Source of the DNA: Hyphomicrobiales bacterium
GTDB lineage: Bacteria > Pseudomonadota > Alphaproteobacteria > Rhizobiales > Rhizobiaceae
Assembly (NCBI GenBank): GCA_900469475.1
Contig: UBXG01000009.1
Span: 460,678 to 524,677 of the forward strand
DNA length: 64,000 nt
Direction of reading: 5' to 3'
Shown: positions 7,987 to 16,286 of the stretch, one piece after another
How positions within the stretch are numbered: the stretch's first letter is position 1
Layout of the letters: each line of letters opens with the position of its first letter
Notes under the pieces: generated by a model
Told to the model about the DNA's origin: nothing
Seen by the model: the letters and a program-made list of their open reading frames with translations, nothing else
The model's database searches: none
Program-made: the position numbers and the translations under genes

Positions 7987-8994
7987 TCAATCCGGCTGCG
8001 GTGAAGAGGTTGTTTCCCCCTCGGAAATCGCGCAGGGCAACAAGAGTGGTTTGCCGAGCTCGGGGGCACCCTGCTTGCTCAATAAAACAGCGACCGCTGC
8101 CGCCGCTATGTCCTGAATTGGCTGCTTGACGGTGGTCAGGCGTGGGATTGTCATGCTTGCAAGCGGAATACCGTCAAAGCCGACGATGGAAAGGGCAGCC
8201 GGGATTGGAATTCCCAAATCATGAGCCGCCCTCATGCAGCCGATCGCCTGTTGGTCGGAGCTAGCGAATATGGCGGTCGGGCGCTCGTGACGCGCGCGTG
8301 CGAGAAGATAGTTTCCGGCAGACCGACCGCTTTCATAGTCGAAAGCAGCTTCGGCGATCAGTGGCGCCGCATTCTGCTTGCCCTCGCTGATCAGCTCCAT
8401 TGCATCGATATAGCCCTTGAGACGATCATTCGCAGGAACTGAGTCTTTTGGACCGGAAATGAAGCCGATACGGCGATGGCCCAGCTTCACAAGATGCTCG
8501 ACACCGAGGCGCACGCCGCTTCGATGATCGGCGGCAATGCCGGAATATCCCGGAAGGAGGCGATCGACGATGACGATCGGCAACCCCTTCGGCGGCTTGA
8601 GCGTATGGAAATCATTGCTGGGAACAAGGATGATGCCATCCACCTTTCGGCTTGTCAGCTGGCCGATCCGATCCGTCTCCTTGGCTGCTTGATCAAAGGA
8701 GGTCATGACGATGATGTTATAGCCATGCCTTGCCGCCGCCTGCTCTGCGGATTGCACAAGTTCCGAAAAGAAGGGGTTGGTAAGATCGGGAATGACGATG
8801 CCGATGAGACGGCTGACCTTGCCGCGCATGCTTCTGGCAGATGGGTCTGGCATATAGCCGAGCTGCTCGATAATGCCTCTGACCCGCACTCTCAATTCGC
8901 CGGTCACGGAAGGATGGTCATTCAAAACCCGCGAAACGGTCCCGGTGGAAACTCCTGCCAGCTTGGCAACGTCACGAATTCCGACCTTTGGCAT
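7987..8994 (-). CDS. LacI-family transcriptional repressor of the sugar ABC operon
   Basis: A 335-residue repressor. The N-terminal helix-turn-helix and hinge read VGIRDVAKLAGVSTGTVSRVLNDHPSV, and the periplasmic-binding-protein-like ligand domain includes IGIVIPDLTNPFFSELV, GHRRIGFISGP and GFDGIPLASMTIPRLTTV. It is divergent from the ribose-type ABC operon at 9314. The 319-bp space between them holds two identical 14-bp LacI-style operators, so repression of that operon and possibly of itself is the natural inference. The inducing sugar is unknown; the operon's neighbour is an alpha-mannosidase. Confidence 0.88.
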   Translation of the reverse strand: MPKVGIRDVAKLAGVSTGTVSRVLNDHPSVTGELRVRVRGIIEQLGYMPDPSARSMRGKVSRLIGIVIPDLTNPFFSELVQSAEQAAARHGYNIIVMTSFDQAAKETDRIGQLTSRKVDGIILVPSNDFHTLKPPKGLPIVIVDRLLPGYSGIAADHRSGVRLGVEHLVKLGHRRIGFISGPKDSVPANDRLKGYIDAMELISEGKQNAAPLIAEAAFDYESGRSAGNYLLARARHERPTAIFASSDQQAIGCMRAAHDLGIPIPAALSIVGFDGIPLASMTIPRLTTVKQPIQDIAAAAVAVLLSKQGAPELGKPLLLPCAISEGETTSSPQPD

Positions 8995-9130
8995 ATGGAT
9001 ACCAATATCCCTTCATCTCACCTTCCGGCGCGCCCTGATCCGGGCTCTCAGCTAATGGTCTCTGCAATCTTAGTCAAAGGCTTCATGTCAAGCTGATCTT
9101 CCATTGCTTCCACATAAACGCTCCGCACAA

Positions 9131-9144
9131 TGGAAACGGTTCAT
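9131..9144. promoter_or_regulatory. LacI-type operator, distal copy
   Basis: TGGAAACGGTTCAT, a near-palindrome with GAA/TTC arms around a central CG as in LacI/GalR-family operators. An identical 14-mer lies 116 bp downstream at 9247. This copy sits midway between the divergent genes and could regulate the repressor gene or support DNA looping. Confidence 0.65.
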
Positions 9145-9188
9145 CATACCTCTCTTCCAGCATTGGTAAAGTTGAAATTTAAGCCAGG

Positions 9189-9200
9189 TTTCAGCTGAAA
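9189..9200. promoter_or_regulatory. Second copy of the palindrome TTTCAGCTGAAA
   Basis: Identical to the 12-bp palindrome at 6268-6279. It ends 11 bp upstream of the TTGACA box of the sugar ABC operon, a position more typical of an activator than a repressor. The cognate factor is not identifiable. Confidence 0.35.
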
Positions 9201-9211
9201 TTTATAGCGCC

Positions 9212-9239
9212 TTGACAATTCTTGGCGGCATGCTACCCA
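9212..9239 (+). promoter_or_regulatory. Probable promoter of the sugar ABC operon
   Basis: A consensus -35 box TTGACA at 9212-9217 is followed after 16 bp by a weak -10 candidate TACCCA (9234-9239). The proximal operator at 9247-9260 would then cover the start of transcription, consistent with LacI-type repression. Confidence 0.5.
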
Positions 9240-9246
9240 ATATACG

Positions 9247-9260
9247 TGGAAACGGTTCAT
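9247..9260. promoter_or_regulatory. LacI-type operator, proximal copy
   Basis: The same TGGAAACGGTTCAT as at 9131-9144, placed immediately downstream of the predicted promoter and 53 bp before the substrate-binding-protein start. Its overlap with the expected transcription start is a classic repression position. Confidence 0.7.
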
Positions 9261-9313
9261 TGTCGCAGACAACTCAGTTGGAGCTGAGCTCAGGACCGTT
9301 CGGGAGGAAAGAA

Positions 9314-10300
9314 ATGTCCAATTCTACAAAGCGTGAATCCGTCTTGATCAACGCACCCCGGCGCGCGGCGCTGAAGCTCGGACTTGCCGGCACTCTGGTG
9401 CTTGCGCTGTCCTGCGGCGTGTCGCCCGCCTTTGCGGCCAGCAAGCCCAAGGTCGGGCTGATCATGAAATCTCTGTCCAACGAGTTCTTCAAGCAGATGA
9501 AGGCCGGCGCGGACAAGTATGCGGCTGAAAACAAGGACAAGTTCGACTTCAAGGCCGTCGGCATGAAGGACGAACGTGACTTTGCCTCGCAGGTCGACGC
9601 CGTCGAGAATTTCGTGACGCAGAAATACGACATCATCGTCGTCGCACCGGCCGATTCCAAGGCCATGGCAACGCCGCTTGCCAAGGCAGTGAAGGCCGGC
9701 GTGAAAGTCATCAATATCGATGTGCCGCTTGACGCCGACGCCAAGAAGGCAGCCGGTATCGATCTCGCCTTCTTCGGCCCTGACAACGCTGCCGGCGCCA
9801 AGCTCGCCGGTGATGCGCTGGCCAAGGATCTTGGACCCGGCGCAAAGGTCGTGATCCTGGAAGGCAATCCCGAGGCCGACAACGCCAAGGAGCGCAAGGC
9901 TGGCTTCATGGATTCCATCAAGAACGGCAAGCTCGAGCTTCTCGACAGCAAGACCGCACATTGGGAAACCGAAGAAGCCAATACCGTCATGACGAATTTC
10001 CTGACGAAATATAAGGATATTCAAGGCGTCATGGCTGCAAACGATTCCATGGCCCTCGGTGTCGTCAAGGCGCTCGATGCATCCGGCCAGGCAGGCAAGA
10101 TCAAGGTTGTCGGCTTCGACAACATCCCGTCGGTCAAGCCGTTGATCAAGGACGGCAAGATGCTTGCCACCGTCGAGCAGTATGGCGCGGAAATGGCGGC
10201 CATGGGCATCAAGTACGGCCTTCGCGAATATGCCGGCGAAAAATTCACCGGCTGGGTGAAGACCGACGTGACGCTCGTCACCGCCAAGGACCTCAAATAG
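9314..10300 (+). CDS. Sugar ABC transporter substrate-binding protein (ribose/RbsB type)
   Basis: A 328-residue periplasmic sugar-binding protein of the CUT2 class. The N-terminus (NAPRRAALKLGLAGTLVLALS...AFAAS) contains a twin-arginine-like PRRAALK motif before the hydrophobic core, so Tat export is possible though not certain. The mature protein has PKVGLIMKSLSNEFFKQMKAGA, YDIIVVAPADSKAM, VINIDVPLDADA, GVMAANDSMALGVVKAL and KVVGFDNIPSVKPLI, all typical of RbsB-like folds. GGGAGGAAAG just upstream of 9314 fixes the start, although the frame is open back to 9212. It is the first gene of the operon under the LacI regulator. The ligand is unknown. Confidence 0.88.
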   Translation: MSNSTKRESVLINAPRRAALKLGLAGTLVLALSCGVSPAFAASKPKVGLIMKSLSNEFFKQMKAGADKYAAENKDKFDFKAVGMKDERDFASQVDAVENFVTQKYDIIVVAPADSKAMATPLAKAVKAGVKVINIDVPLDADAKKAAGIDLAFFGPDNAAGAKLAGDALAKDLGPGAKVVILEGNPEADNAKERKAGFMDSIKNGKLELLDSKTAHWETEEANTVMTNFLTKYKDIQGVMAANDSMALGVVKALDASGQAGKIKVVGFDNIPSVKPLIKDGKMLATVEQYGAEMAAMGIKYGLREYAGEKFTGWVKTDVTLVTAKDLK

Positions 10301-10324
10301 TCGATAAACCCGCCTTGCGGGCAG

Positions 10325-10352
10325 GGATGCGTCGGCATTCGCCGGCGCATCC
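10325..10352 (+). other. GC-rich hairpin after the binding-protein gene
   Basis: A 12-bp stem (GGATGCGTCGGC with GCCGGCGCATCC, one G-U pair) and a 4-base loop, located 25 bases after the binding-protein stop and before the ATPase gene. It is followed by CGCTTTT. Such hairpins usually protect or terminate part of the transcript so that the binding protein is made in excess. Confidence 0.6.
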
Positions 10353-10467
10353 GCTTTTCGATCGATCTTCTGACCGGCCGTTTAGCGTGAGGCGTTGGCC
10401 CCGGTGGAAGGCGACGCGAGGAAGATCGTTATCTCCAATTCGAAATGGAAACGCTGATGAGGTGGAC

Positions 10468-11988
10468 GTGCCTGAGACAGTAGATGATGCCATCCTGAAG
10501 CTGGAAGGAATAGGCAAGCGCTTCCCGGGCGTCGTGGCGCTGAAGGATGTCTCAATAGAGATCGGTCGCGGCAAGGGCCACATTCTTCTTGGTGAAAACG
10601 GTGCCGGCAAATCGACCTTGATCAATCTGCTTGGCGGCGTCTTCAAGCCGGACGATGGCCGCATCCTGTTTGACGGCAAAGCCTATCATCCGTCCTCTCC
10701 GCTCGAGGCGTTCAAGGCGGGCATCCGGGTCATTCACCAGGAGCTGCATCCGCTTTCCAATCTTACCGTCGCCGAAAACTTGCTCTTTGAGCATCTGCCG
10801 CGCCGATACGGCTTGGTAAACTACAGGCAAATGAACGCCAGGGCGGCGGAGCTGCTGGCGGAAGTCGGCCTCGACGTGGCGCCGACGACGCTTGCCAGCA
10901 GCTTGAGCGTCGCTCAGCTTCAGCTTCTCGAGATCGCCAAGGCGCTCTCCAACGAAAGCAAGCTTCTGGTTCTCGATGAACCGACGGCAACCCTGACCTC
11001 CAAGGAAGTTGATCGGCTTTTTGAGATTCTCAGGCGGCTGAAGGCGCGGGGCGTTACCACGCTCTATATATCGCATAGGCTCGAAGAGATCTTCGAGGTG
11101 GGCGATGACGTCACCATCCTGCGCGACGGGCAGCATGTGATTACGCGGCCGCTCGAAGGACTCGGAATTCCGAAAATCGTCGAACTCATGGTCGGGCGCG
11201 AACTTGCGCAGCACGACGCCTTCCGCGGCGACAGCACCATCTCCGGCGAGGCGCTTGGCGTCTCCGGTCTCAAAGTGACGAGCCATAGCCCCGAACTGTC
11301 ATTTTCCGTCGCCAAAGGAGAAATCGTCGGCATTGCCGGGCTTGTCGGCAGCGGCCGCACCGAGGCGGTCCGGGCCATATTCGGCGCCGACGCCAAGGCT
11401 GCAGGCGAAATCCGCATAGATGGCGAACCGGTCGAGATTGCCTCGCCCAAGCACGCCGTAACCGCCGGACTGTGCCTGGCGACCGAGGATCGCAAGATAC
11501 AAGGGCTCATGCTCGACATGAGCTGTGCGCAAAACACCACCATCACCAATCTCGCCAAAGTCTCCCGCAAGGGGCTGATCATCCGCAAAGTCGAAGACGA
11601 GTCCTCGCAGCGCCTTGTGCGTGAATTGCGGATAAAGACACCGTCCATCCATCAGGCCGTCAGGACATTCTCCGGTGGCAACCAGCAAAAAGTTGTCATC
11701 GCCAAATGGCTGTTTCGCGGCCCCAAGGTGCTGATCTTCGACGAGCCGACGCGCGGCATCGATGTCGGTGCCAAGGCGGAAATCTACGAGCTTCTGGGGA
11801 AATTTGCCGCCGAGGGAAAAGGCGTCCTCGTCGTGTCTTCGGATCTGCCGGAACTCATGAGCATTTGCCATCGCATCATCGTCTTCTCGGACGGCAAGAT
11901 AGCCGGGGAAATCCCCCGAGCCCAATTTGACGAGAGCAGGATCCTCTCGCTCGCTTACAAGGAGTACAGTCGTGTCCGGAAACATTGA
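10468..11988 (+). CDS. Sugar ABC transporter ATP-binding protein (RbsA type, two ABC domains)
   Basis: A 506-residue duplicated ATPase of CUT2 transporters. The first domain has Walker A GENGAGKST, signature-like LSVAQLQLLEIAKAL and Walker B LLVLDEPTATLT. The second has GLVGSGRTEA (degenerate Walker A, as usual for RbsA), signature FSGGNQQKVVIAKWL and Walker B VLIFDEPTRGIDVGAK. The frame is open from 10315, but the upstream part overlaps the intergenic hairpin. GTG at 10468 preceded by GAGG gives the length normal for the family; GTG at 10462 is an alternative. It overlaps the permease gene by 17 bases. Confidence 0.88.
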   Translation: MPETVDDAILKLEGIGKRFPGVVALKDVSIEIGRGKGHILLGENGAGKSTLINLLGGVFKPDDGRILFDGKAYHPSSPLEAFKAGIRVIHQELHPLSNLTVAENLLFEHLPRRYGLVNYRQMNARAAELLAEVGLDVAPTTLASSLSVAQLQLLEIAKALSNESKLLVLDEPTATLTSKEVDRLFEILRRLKARGVTTLYISHRLEEIFEVGDDVTILRDGQHVITRPLEGLGIPKIVELMVGRELAQHDAFRGDSTISGEALGVSGLKVTSHSPELSFSVAKGEIVGIAGLVGSGRTEAVRAIFGADAKAAGEIRIDGEPVEIASPKHAVTAGLCLATEDRKIQGLMLDMSCAQNTTITNLAKVSRKGLIIRKVEDESSQRLVRELRIKTPSIHQAVRTFSGGNQQKVVIAKWLFRGPKVLIFDEPTRGIDVGAKAEIYELLGKFAAEGKGVLVVSSDLPELMSICHRIIVFSDGKIAGEIPRAQFDESRILSLAYKEYSRVRKH

Positions 11989-12994
11989 AAAGGCGACCGA
12001 GGCAAAAGAAGCCAGCGTCTGGGACAAGCTCATCCGGATCTCGATGAAAGAGGCCGGTGTCGCCATCGCCCTCGTTCTGATTTTGATCTTCTTCTCGCTG
12101 ACTGCGCCCTATTTCGCGACGCCGGAGAACTTCCTGAAGATCTTCGTGCAGATCGCCATCAATACGGTGCTTGCCGCCGGCATGACCTTCGTCATTCTCA
12201 CCGGCGGCATCGATCTTTCCGTCGGATCGCTGCTGGCGCTTTGCACGGTCATCGGCGCGACGATCATGATCGATCCAAGATTTTCTCCCTGGCAGGCGAT
12301 CGCTCTCGCATCACTCGCCTCGATGGGGGCCGGCGCGATCCTGGGTGCCATCAACGGATGGATCTGCGAGAAATGGAAACTTCCATCCTTCATCGTCACG
12401 CTCGGCATGCTCAACGTCGCAAGCGGCCTCGCCCGCGTCGTCAGTGACAACTCCACCATCACCGGCCTGCCGCAGCCCTTCGTCGACTTCGGCAATCTGA
12501 TTTTCTGGGGCGTCCTCCCGTCGATCTTCCTGATCGCGATCGTCGTCGTCCTCATCGGCTGGTTCGTGCTGCGCTACACGGTGTTCGGGCGTTTCGTCTT
12601 CGCAATCGGGACGAATGAGGAGGCCGTCCGCCTCTCAGGTCATGAGCCGAAGAAGTACAAGATCGCGGTCTTCACCATTTCCGGGTTGACCGCTGGCATC
12701 GCCGCCATGGTCTACCTGCTCCGTCTCAATGTCGGCAGCCCGGTTGCCGGCATCGGCTATGAGTTGAACGCCATTGCGGCCGTCATCATTGGCGGCACCA
12801 GTCTCTCCGGCGGCAAGGGCTCGATCATCGGAACGCTTGTTGGAGCCTGCATTCTGCAGGTGCTGTCCACGGGGCTGCAGCTCCTGGGTGCCGACGACAA
12901 CATCAAACCGATCGTTATCGGCGCCGTCATCGTGCTCGCCGTCATTCTCGACAGCTATCGCGGCCGGCTGATGCGGATATTGGAGAGCCGCTGA
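11972..12994 (+). CDS. Sugar ABC transporter permease (RbsC type)
   Basis: A 340-residue inner-membrane permease of the CUT2 class with about eight to ten hydrophobic segments. It shows GMTFVILTGGIDLSVGSLLAL and ELNAIAAVIIGGTSLSGGKGSIIGTLVGA, the two hallmark stretches of RbsC-like proteins. The GTG start at 11972 has AAGGAG 8 bases upstream and lies inside the end of the ATPase gene. Completes a binding protein, ATPase and permease set with the two genes before it. Confidence 0.88.
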   Translation: MSGNIEKATEAKEASVWDKLIRISMKEAGVAIALVLILIFFSLTAPYFATPENFLKIFVQIAINTVLAAGMTFVILTGGIDLSVGSLLALCTVIGATIMIDPRFSPWQAIALASLASMGAGAILGAINGWICEKWKLPSFIVTLGMLNVASGLARVVSDNSTITGLPQPFVDFGNLIFWGVLPSIFLIAIVVVLIGWFVLRYTVFGRFVFAIGTNEEAVRLSGHEPKKYKIAVFTISGLTAGIAAMVYLLRLNVGSPVAGIGYELNAIAAVIIGGTSLSGGKGSIIGTLVGACILQVLSTGLQLLGADDNIKPIVIGAVIVLAVILDSYRGRLMRILESR

Positions 12995-13008
12995 CGAGGC
13001 GGCTCTCC
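12982..13008. terminator. Hairpin between convergent genes
   Basis: Perfect 10-bp arms GGAGAGCCGC and GCGGCTCTCC with a 7-base loop that includes the permease stop codon. No T-run follows, so it may act as a weak or factor-assisted terminator, or as a 3' stabiliser, between the sugar operon and the convergent alpha-mannosidase gene. Confidence 0.5.
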
Positions 13009-13047
13009 GGAGCAAAGGCTATGGCTCGACAAAATCGAGCTTTGCCG

Positions 13048-16000
13048 TCAGGTCCGCTGCAATTTCCAGGTCCGGATTTCAAACGGCATGATGTCGGCAG
13101 GGCCGGTGCGTTCGATCGGCTCCTCCAGGATGTTCAGCGGCCCCGAAGCCTGCCATCCTGACGGCAGGGTCAGCGACAAGCGGCCGCGCCGACCGGCCGG
13201 TTCGTACAGCCGCAGGATAAGTCCCTCCCCTTCCTCGGCCGGCTTCAGGCCGGAGAAGGCGACAGGTATGCCTTCGATACCAAGCGGCGATAAGGTGCCG
13301 GCCGCAAGACCGCTTGCCTCCATGCTGAGCAGCGGCTGGTTGAGATCGATCGCCTCAGCTAGAACGCCAGCGTCATACCAGGCGCCTTCATGCGGCATCA
13401 GCGCATAGGTAAAGCTCTGCTCGCCTTCGTCGGCCAGTGGATCGGGATAGATCGGCGAGCGCACGAGGCTCATGCCGATGACATTGCCGCGGGCGCTGTG
13501 GCCGTATTTGGCGTTGTTGAGCAGGGCGACGCCGAAGCCGGGTTCGCTGAGATCGACGAAGCGATGCGCAGCCGCCTCGAACATCGCCTGTTCCCAGGAG
13601 GTGTTGGTATGCGTCTGCCGCTCGACGACACCGAAGGCGCATTCGAAAGTCGCGGTGCGCGACCGGGCGGCAACCGGGTTCAGCGTCCGAAGCAGGGTGC
13701 GCCGGTCGTGCCAATCGATCGTCGTCTCGATATCCAGCCTGCGGGCATTGGCCGTCAGAACATAAAGCTGGGTCACGGTCGAGCTGCGGTATCGATTGAT
13801 GACACGGATCGCGGCGCGATGCGGTCCCTCCTCGACCAGAGTGGTGCTCTCCGGCCGATCGAGCCGGATGCCTTTCTCGGCATAGTCGGCGTCGACATCC
13901 CAGGCATCCCAGTTGCGCGGCTTGTCGACTGGATAGACCCAGAGCTGATTGGCTACCCCCTCAATCGCTTCCCGTCCCGTCGCCTTGTGAATAAGGCTCG
14001 ATACGGCGCCATCCTTGCCGATGGTAACGGACAGATGCTGGTTTTCGAGATGATGGGAATCTGCCTTGAGCCCAGCTGCGGGCTTCAGTGAGTTGCGATC
14101 GAAGACCGCGACGGAAAGAGGCGCGATGGGATCGGCAGATGCAAGGACCGTTCCGTCCGATAGGGTTGCGGTCAGCGGGCGCGGCGAAAGGGATGGGTTG
14201 ACCACAACAAGCGCATTCGTGACCTCGCCAACCGGAAGATGGGCCGACAGCGTTGTCAGAGACCTGACCTGCTCCGCCTTGGCATTGTCGATCACGCCGT
14301 CAAGCTCGCGCTCGGCATCGGCATAGACCTCGCGAATGCTCGATCCAGGCAGGATATCGTGAAACTCGTTCTTCAAAACGACGCGCCAATCAGCCTCCAG
14401 GCTCAGAGGTTTGGCAGCGCCCAGCATATGGGCAAGCGAGGCCAGCGTCTCCGCCGTGATCAGGGCGCGTTCGGCCTGGCGATGCTTGCGCTTGACGCCG
14501 CTTTGCGACGTCAGCGTCGCGCGATGCAGCTCGAGGTAGATTTCCCCGTCCCAGACCGGAAGCTCCTTTTCCTTAGCGGTGCGGTGCGCCTTTTCGTAAT
14601 AGCCCTTCACGGTGCCCCAGCGTGCCTTCGGGATCGCCGGGAAGTCGCGGAGCTGTACCTCGCGCTCGACCATTTCCGGCGTGACGCCGCCGCCGCCATC
14701 GCCATAGCCGACGGCCAACAGCGAGGTGTCATGCTGTGTCTTGCCGCGGAAATTCTTCCAGGTCGGCACGAAGCAATCCGGCTGCACGAAGCCGTTGTAA
14801 CCTTGCATGGGGTTATCGAACGTATGGGTCAACACCTTGCTGCCATCGAGCCCCTTCCACCAGAAGAGGTCGGACGGAATGTGATTGGTTTCGCTCCAGT
14901 TCACCTTGATCGTGAAGAAGCTGTCGATGCCTCCAAGCCGCAGGATCTGCGGCAGGGCACCGGAAAAGCCGAAACAATCAGGCAGCCAGCAGACGCTGTG
15001 ACGCAGGCCAAAATGCTTTTCGAAATAACGCTGGCCATAAAGCACCTGGCGTACGAGGCTCTCGCCTGTGGGCATGTTGGTATCAGGCTCGACCCACATG
15101 CCGCCGAGGGTTTCCCATTTTCCTTCGGTAACCTTCTTCTTGATCCGCTCGAGCAATTCCGGATCATCTTCCTCTATCTGCGCATAGTATTGGGCGGTTG
15201 ATTGGTTGAAGCGGAAGTTGTCGGAGCGTTCCATCAGCGAAAGCGCGGTGTTGAAGGTGCGGCGCATCTTGCGGCGCGTTTCGTCATAGGGCCAAAGCCA
15301 TGCCAGGTCGATATGGGCATGACCGGTCAGCAGCAGCTCGCCATTCTGTGGGAAGCGCTTTTGAAGCTCCTTCAGTTGCGCAAGCAATTCATTATAGGCA
15401 GCAGCTGCCGAAGCACTCTGCACTTCGCTGAGACCGGCCGGATTGTCCTGAAGTTCCGGCAACTCCCAGATCTTCTGCTGCATCGCCGCGCCCGAGGTGC
15501 GCGAGATATAGGCTGATGTGTCGGAGGGCCAATCGAGGCTGCGCAGCGCCCGTTCGGCCACATCAATCAGATGCGGCACGACTTCGTGGCCGTCCAGAAT
15601 ATCGGCAGCCTCGCCGATCTGTTGCAACAGGAGATGCAGCCGGTGGACCGGTTCATCCAACCAGATCAATCGCGCCTTGTTGAGTTTCGGCGCCCTATTC
15701 GGCTCCCCGAACGGAAAACGCGCAACGCTCTCGGTGGCGATCTGGAAGTTGCGCCCCTTGATCGGAAATTCCTGGTGATAGGGGTCGAGGCCGAAGCTCT
15801 CAGCTTCGCCATCAGGGTAGCGCAGCGTCAGCAGGCTCTCGCCGCCAAGGTCGAGCTGTAGGCGGACCTGCTCGAGCGGCCAGTCCTGCGGCGCCGTTGC
15901 CTTGGCAGCGAAGCGAACCGTTCCGTTGCGATGCGGCCAATCCTGATGATGCGCTATCGGCTCTCCATCGAAGGTCCAACCATCGATTGCGAGGCTTTGT

Positions 16001-16074
16001 CTGTCACGCCAATGCGCAAGCTCTGCAGTGCGGACTTTCAGGCGATCAAGGCGTTGAGCAATAGTAAGAGACAT
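13048..16074 (-). CDS. Alpha-mannosidase, glycoside hydrolase family 38
   Basis: A 1008-residue GH38 enzyme hydrolysing alpha-mannosides. The catalytic domain begins around residue 260 with the zinc-binding GHAHIDLAWLWPYDETRRK, followed by FRFNQSTAQYYAQIEEDDPEL, GGMWVEPDTNMPTGESLVRQ and WLPDCFGFSGALPQ, which carries the nucleophile Asp. Downstream are SSIREVYADAERELD and the beta-sandwich C-terminal domains of the family. No signal peptide, so probably cytoplasmic. The frame is open to 16176, but the ATG at 16074 has TAGGAT upstream. Its promoter carries the same 30-bp element as the ABC operon at 18755, so mannosides are candidate substrates of that transporter. Confidence 0.92.
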   Translation of the reverse strand: MSLTIAQRLDRLKVRTAELAHWRDRQSLAIDGWTFDGEPIAHHQDWPHRNGTVRFAAKATAPQDWPLEQVRLQLDLGGESLLTLRYPDGEAESFGLDPYHQEFPIKGRNFQIATESVARFPFGEPNRAPKLNKARLIWLDEPVHRLHLLLQQIGEAADILDGHEVVPHLIDVAERALRSLDWPSDTSAYISRTSGAAMQQKIWELPELQDNPAGLSEVQSASAAAAYNELLAQLKELQKRFPQNGELLLTGHAHIDLAWLWPYDETRRKMRRTFNTALSLMERSDNFRFNQSTAQYYAQIEEDDPELLERIKKKVTEGKWETLGGMWVEPDTNMPTGESLVRQVLYGQRYFEKHFGLRHSVCWLPDCFGFSGALPQILRLGGIDSFFTIKVNWSETNHIPSDLFWWKGLDGSKVLTHTFDNPMQGYNGFVQPDCFVPTWKNFRGKTQHDTSLLAVGYGDGGGGVTPEMVEREVQLRDFPAIPKARWGTVKGYYEKAHRTAKEKELPVWDGEIYLELHRATLTSQSGVKRKHRQAERALITAETLASLAHMLGAAKPLSLEADWRVVLKNEFHDILPGSSIREVYADAERELDGVIDNAKAEQVRSLTTLSAHLPVGEVTNALVVVNPSLSPRPLTATLSDGTVLASADPIAPLSVAVFDRNSLKPAAGLKADSHHLENQHLSVTIGKDGAVSSLIHKATGREAIEGVANQLWVYPVDKPRNWDAWDVDADYAEKGIRLDRPESTTLVEEGPHRAAIRVINRYRSSTVTQLYVLTANARRLDIETTIDWHDRRTLLRTLNPVAARSRTATFECAFGVVERQTHTNTSWEQAMFEAAAHRFVDLSEPGFGVALLNNAKYGHSARGNVIGMSLVRSPIYPDPLADEGEQSFTYALMPHEGAWYDAGVLAEAIDLNQPLLSMEASGLAAGTLSPLGIEGIPVAFSGLKPAEEGEGLILRLYEPAGRRGRLSLTLPSGWQASGPLNILEEPIERTGPADIMPFEIRTWKLQRT

Positions 16075-16185
16075 GGCGGATCCTATCGGAAAATCGGCAA
16101 CTGACGGCAGAGGAGAGAACACGTCAACGCAAACAGGTCGCGGGCCTCGCGCCCATCTCCTCTCAGCGGATCGCACAGCCGGAAT

Positions 16186-16215
16186 TTAGATTAAGTAACT
16201 TTGTTTTGGCGTCAA
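16186..16215 (-). promoter_or_regulatory. Promoter/operator of the alpha-mannosidase gene
   Basis: Read on the minus strand: -35 TTGACG (16210-16215), a 16-bp spacer, -10 TAATCT (16188-16193). The spacer ends in CAAAGTTACT, and the palindromic core AAGTTACTT runs into the -10. A plus-strand element at 18649-18678 matches it at 26 of 30 positions with the same box spacing. It lies between the divergent mannosidase and ROK regulator genes, so the ROK protein is the likely ligand-responsive repressor. Confidence 0.7.
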
Positions 16216-16286
16216 GGCGCACAGAAATAAGTTGCGAGAGTTTTGTCCGTGATACACAAGCATCGGGATACGCAAGGAAATCGAAC

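Noticed and set aside
9291..9313. Riboswitch or leader structure before the sugar-binding-protein gene
   Set aside because: Only a strong ribosome-binding site is visible; the upstream sequence is explained by promoter and operator.
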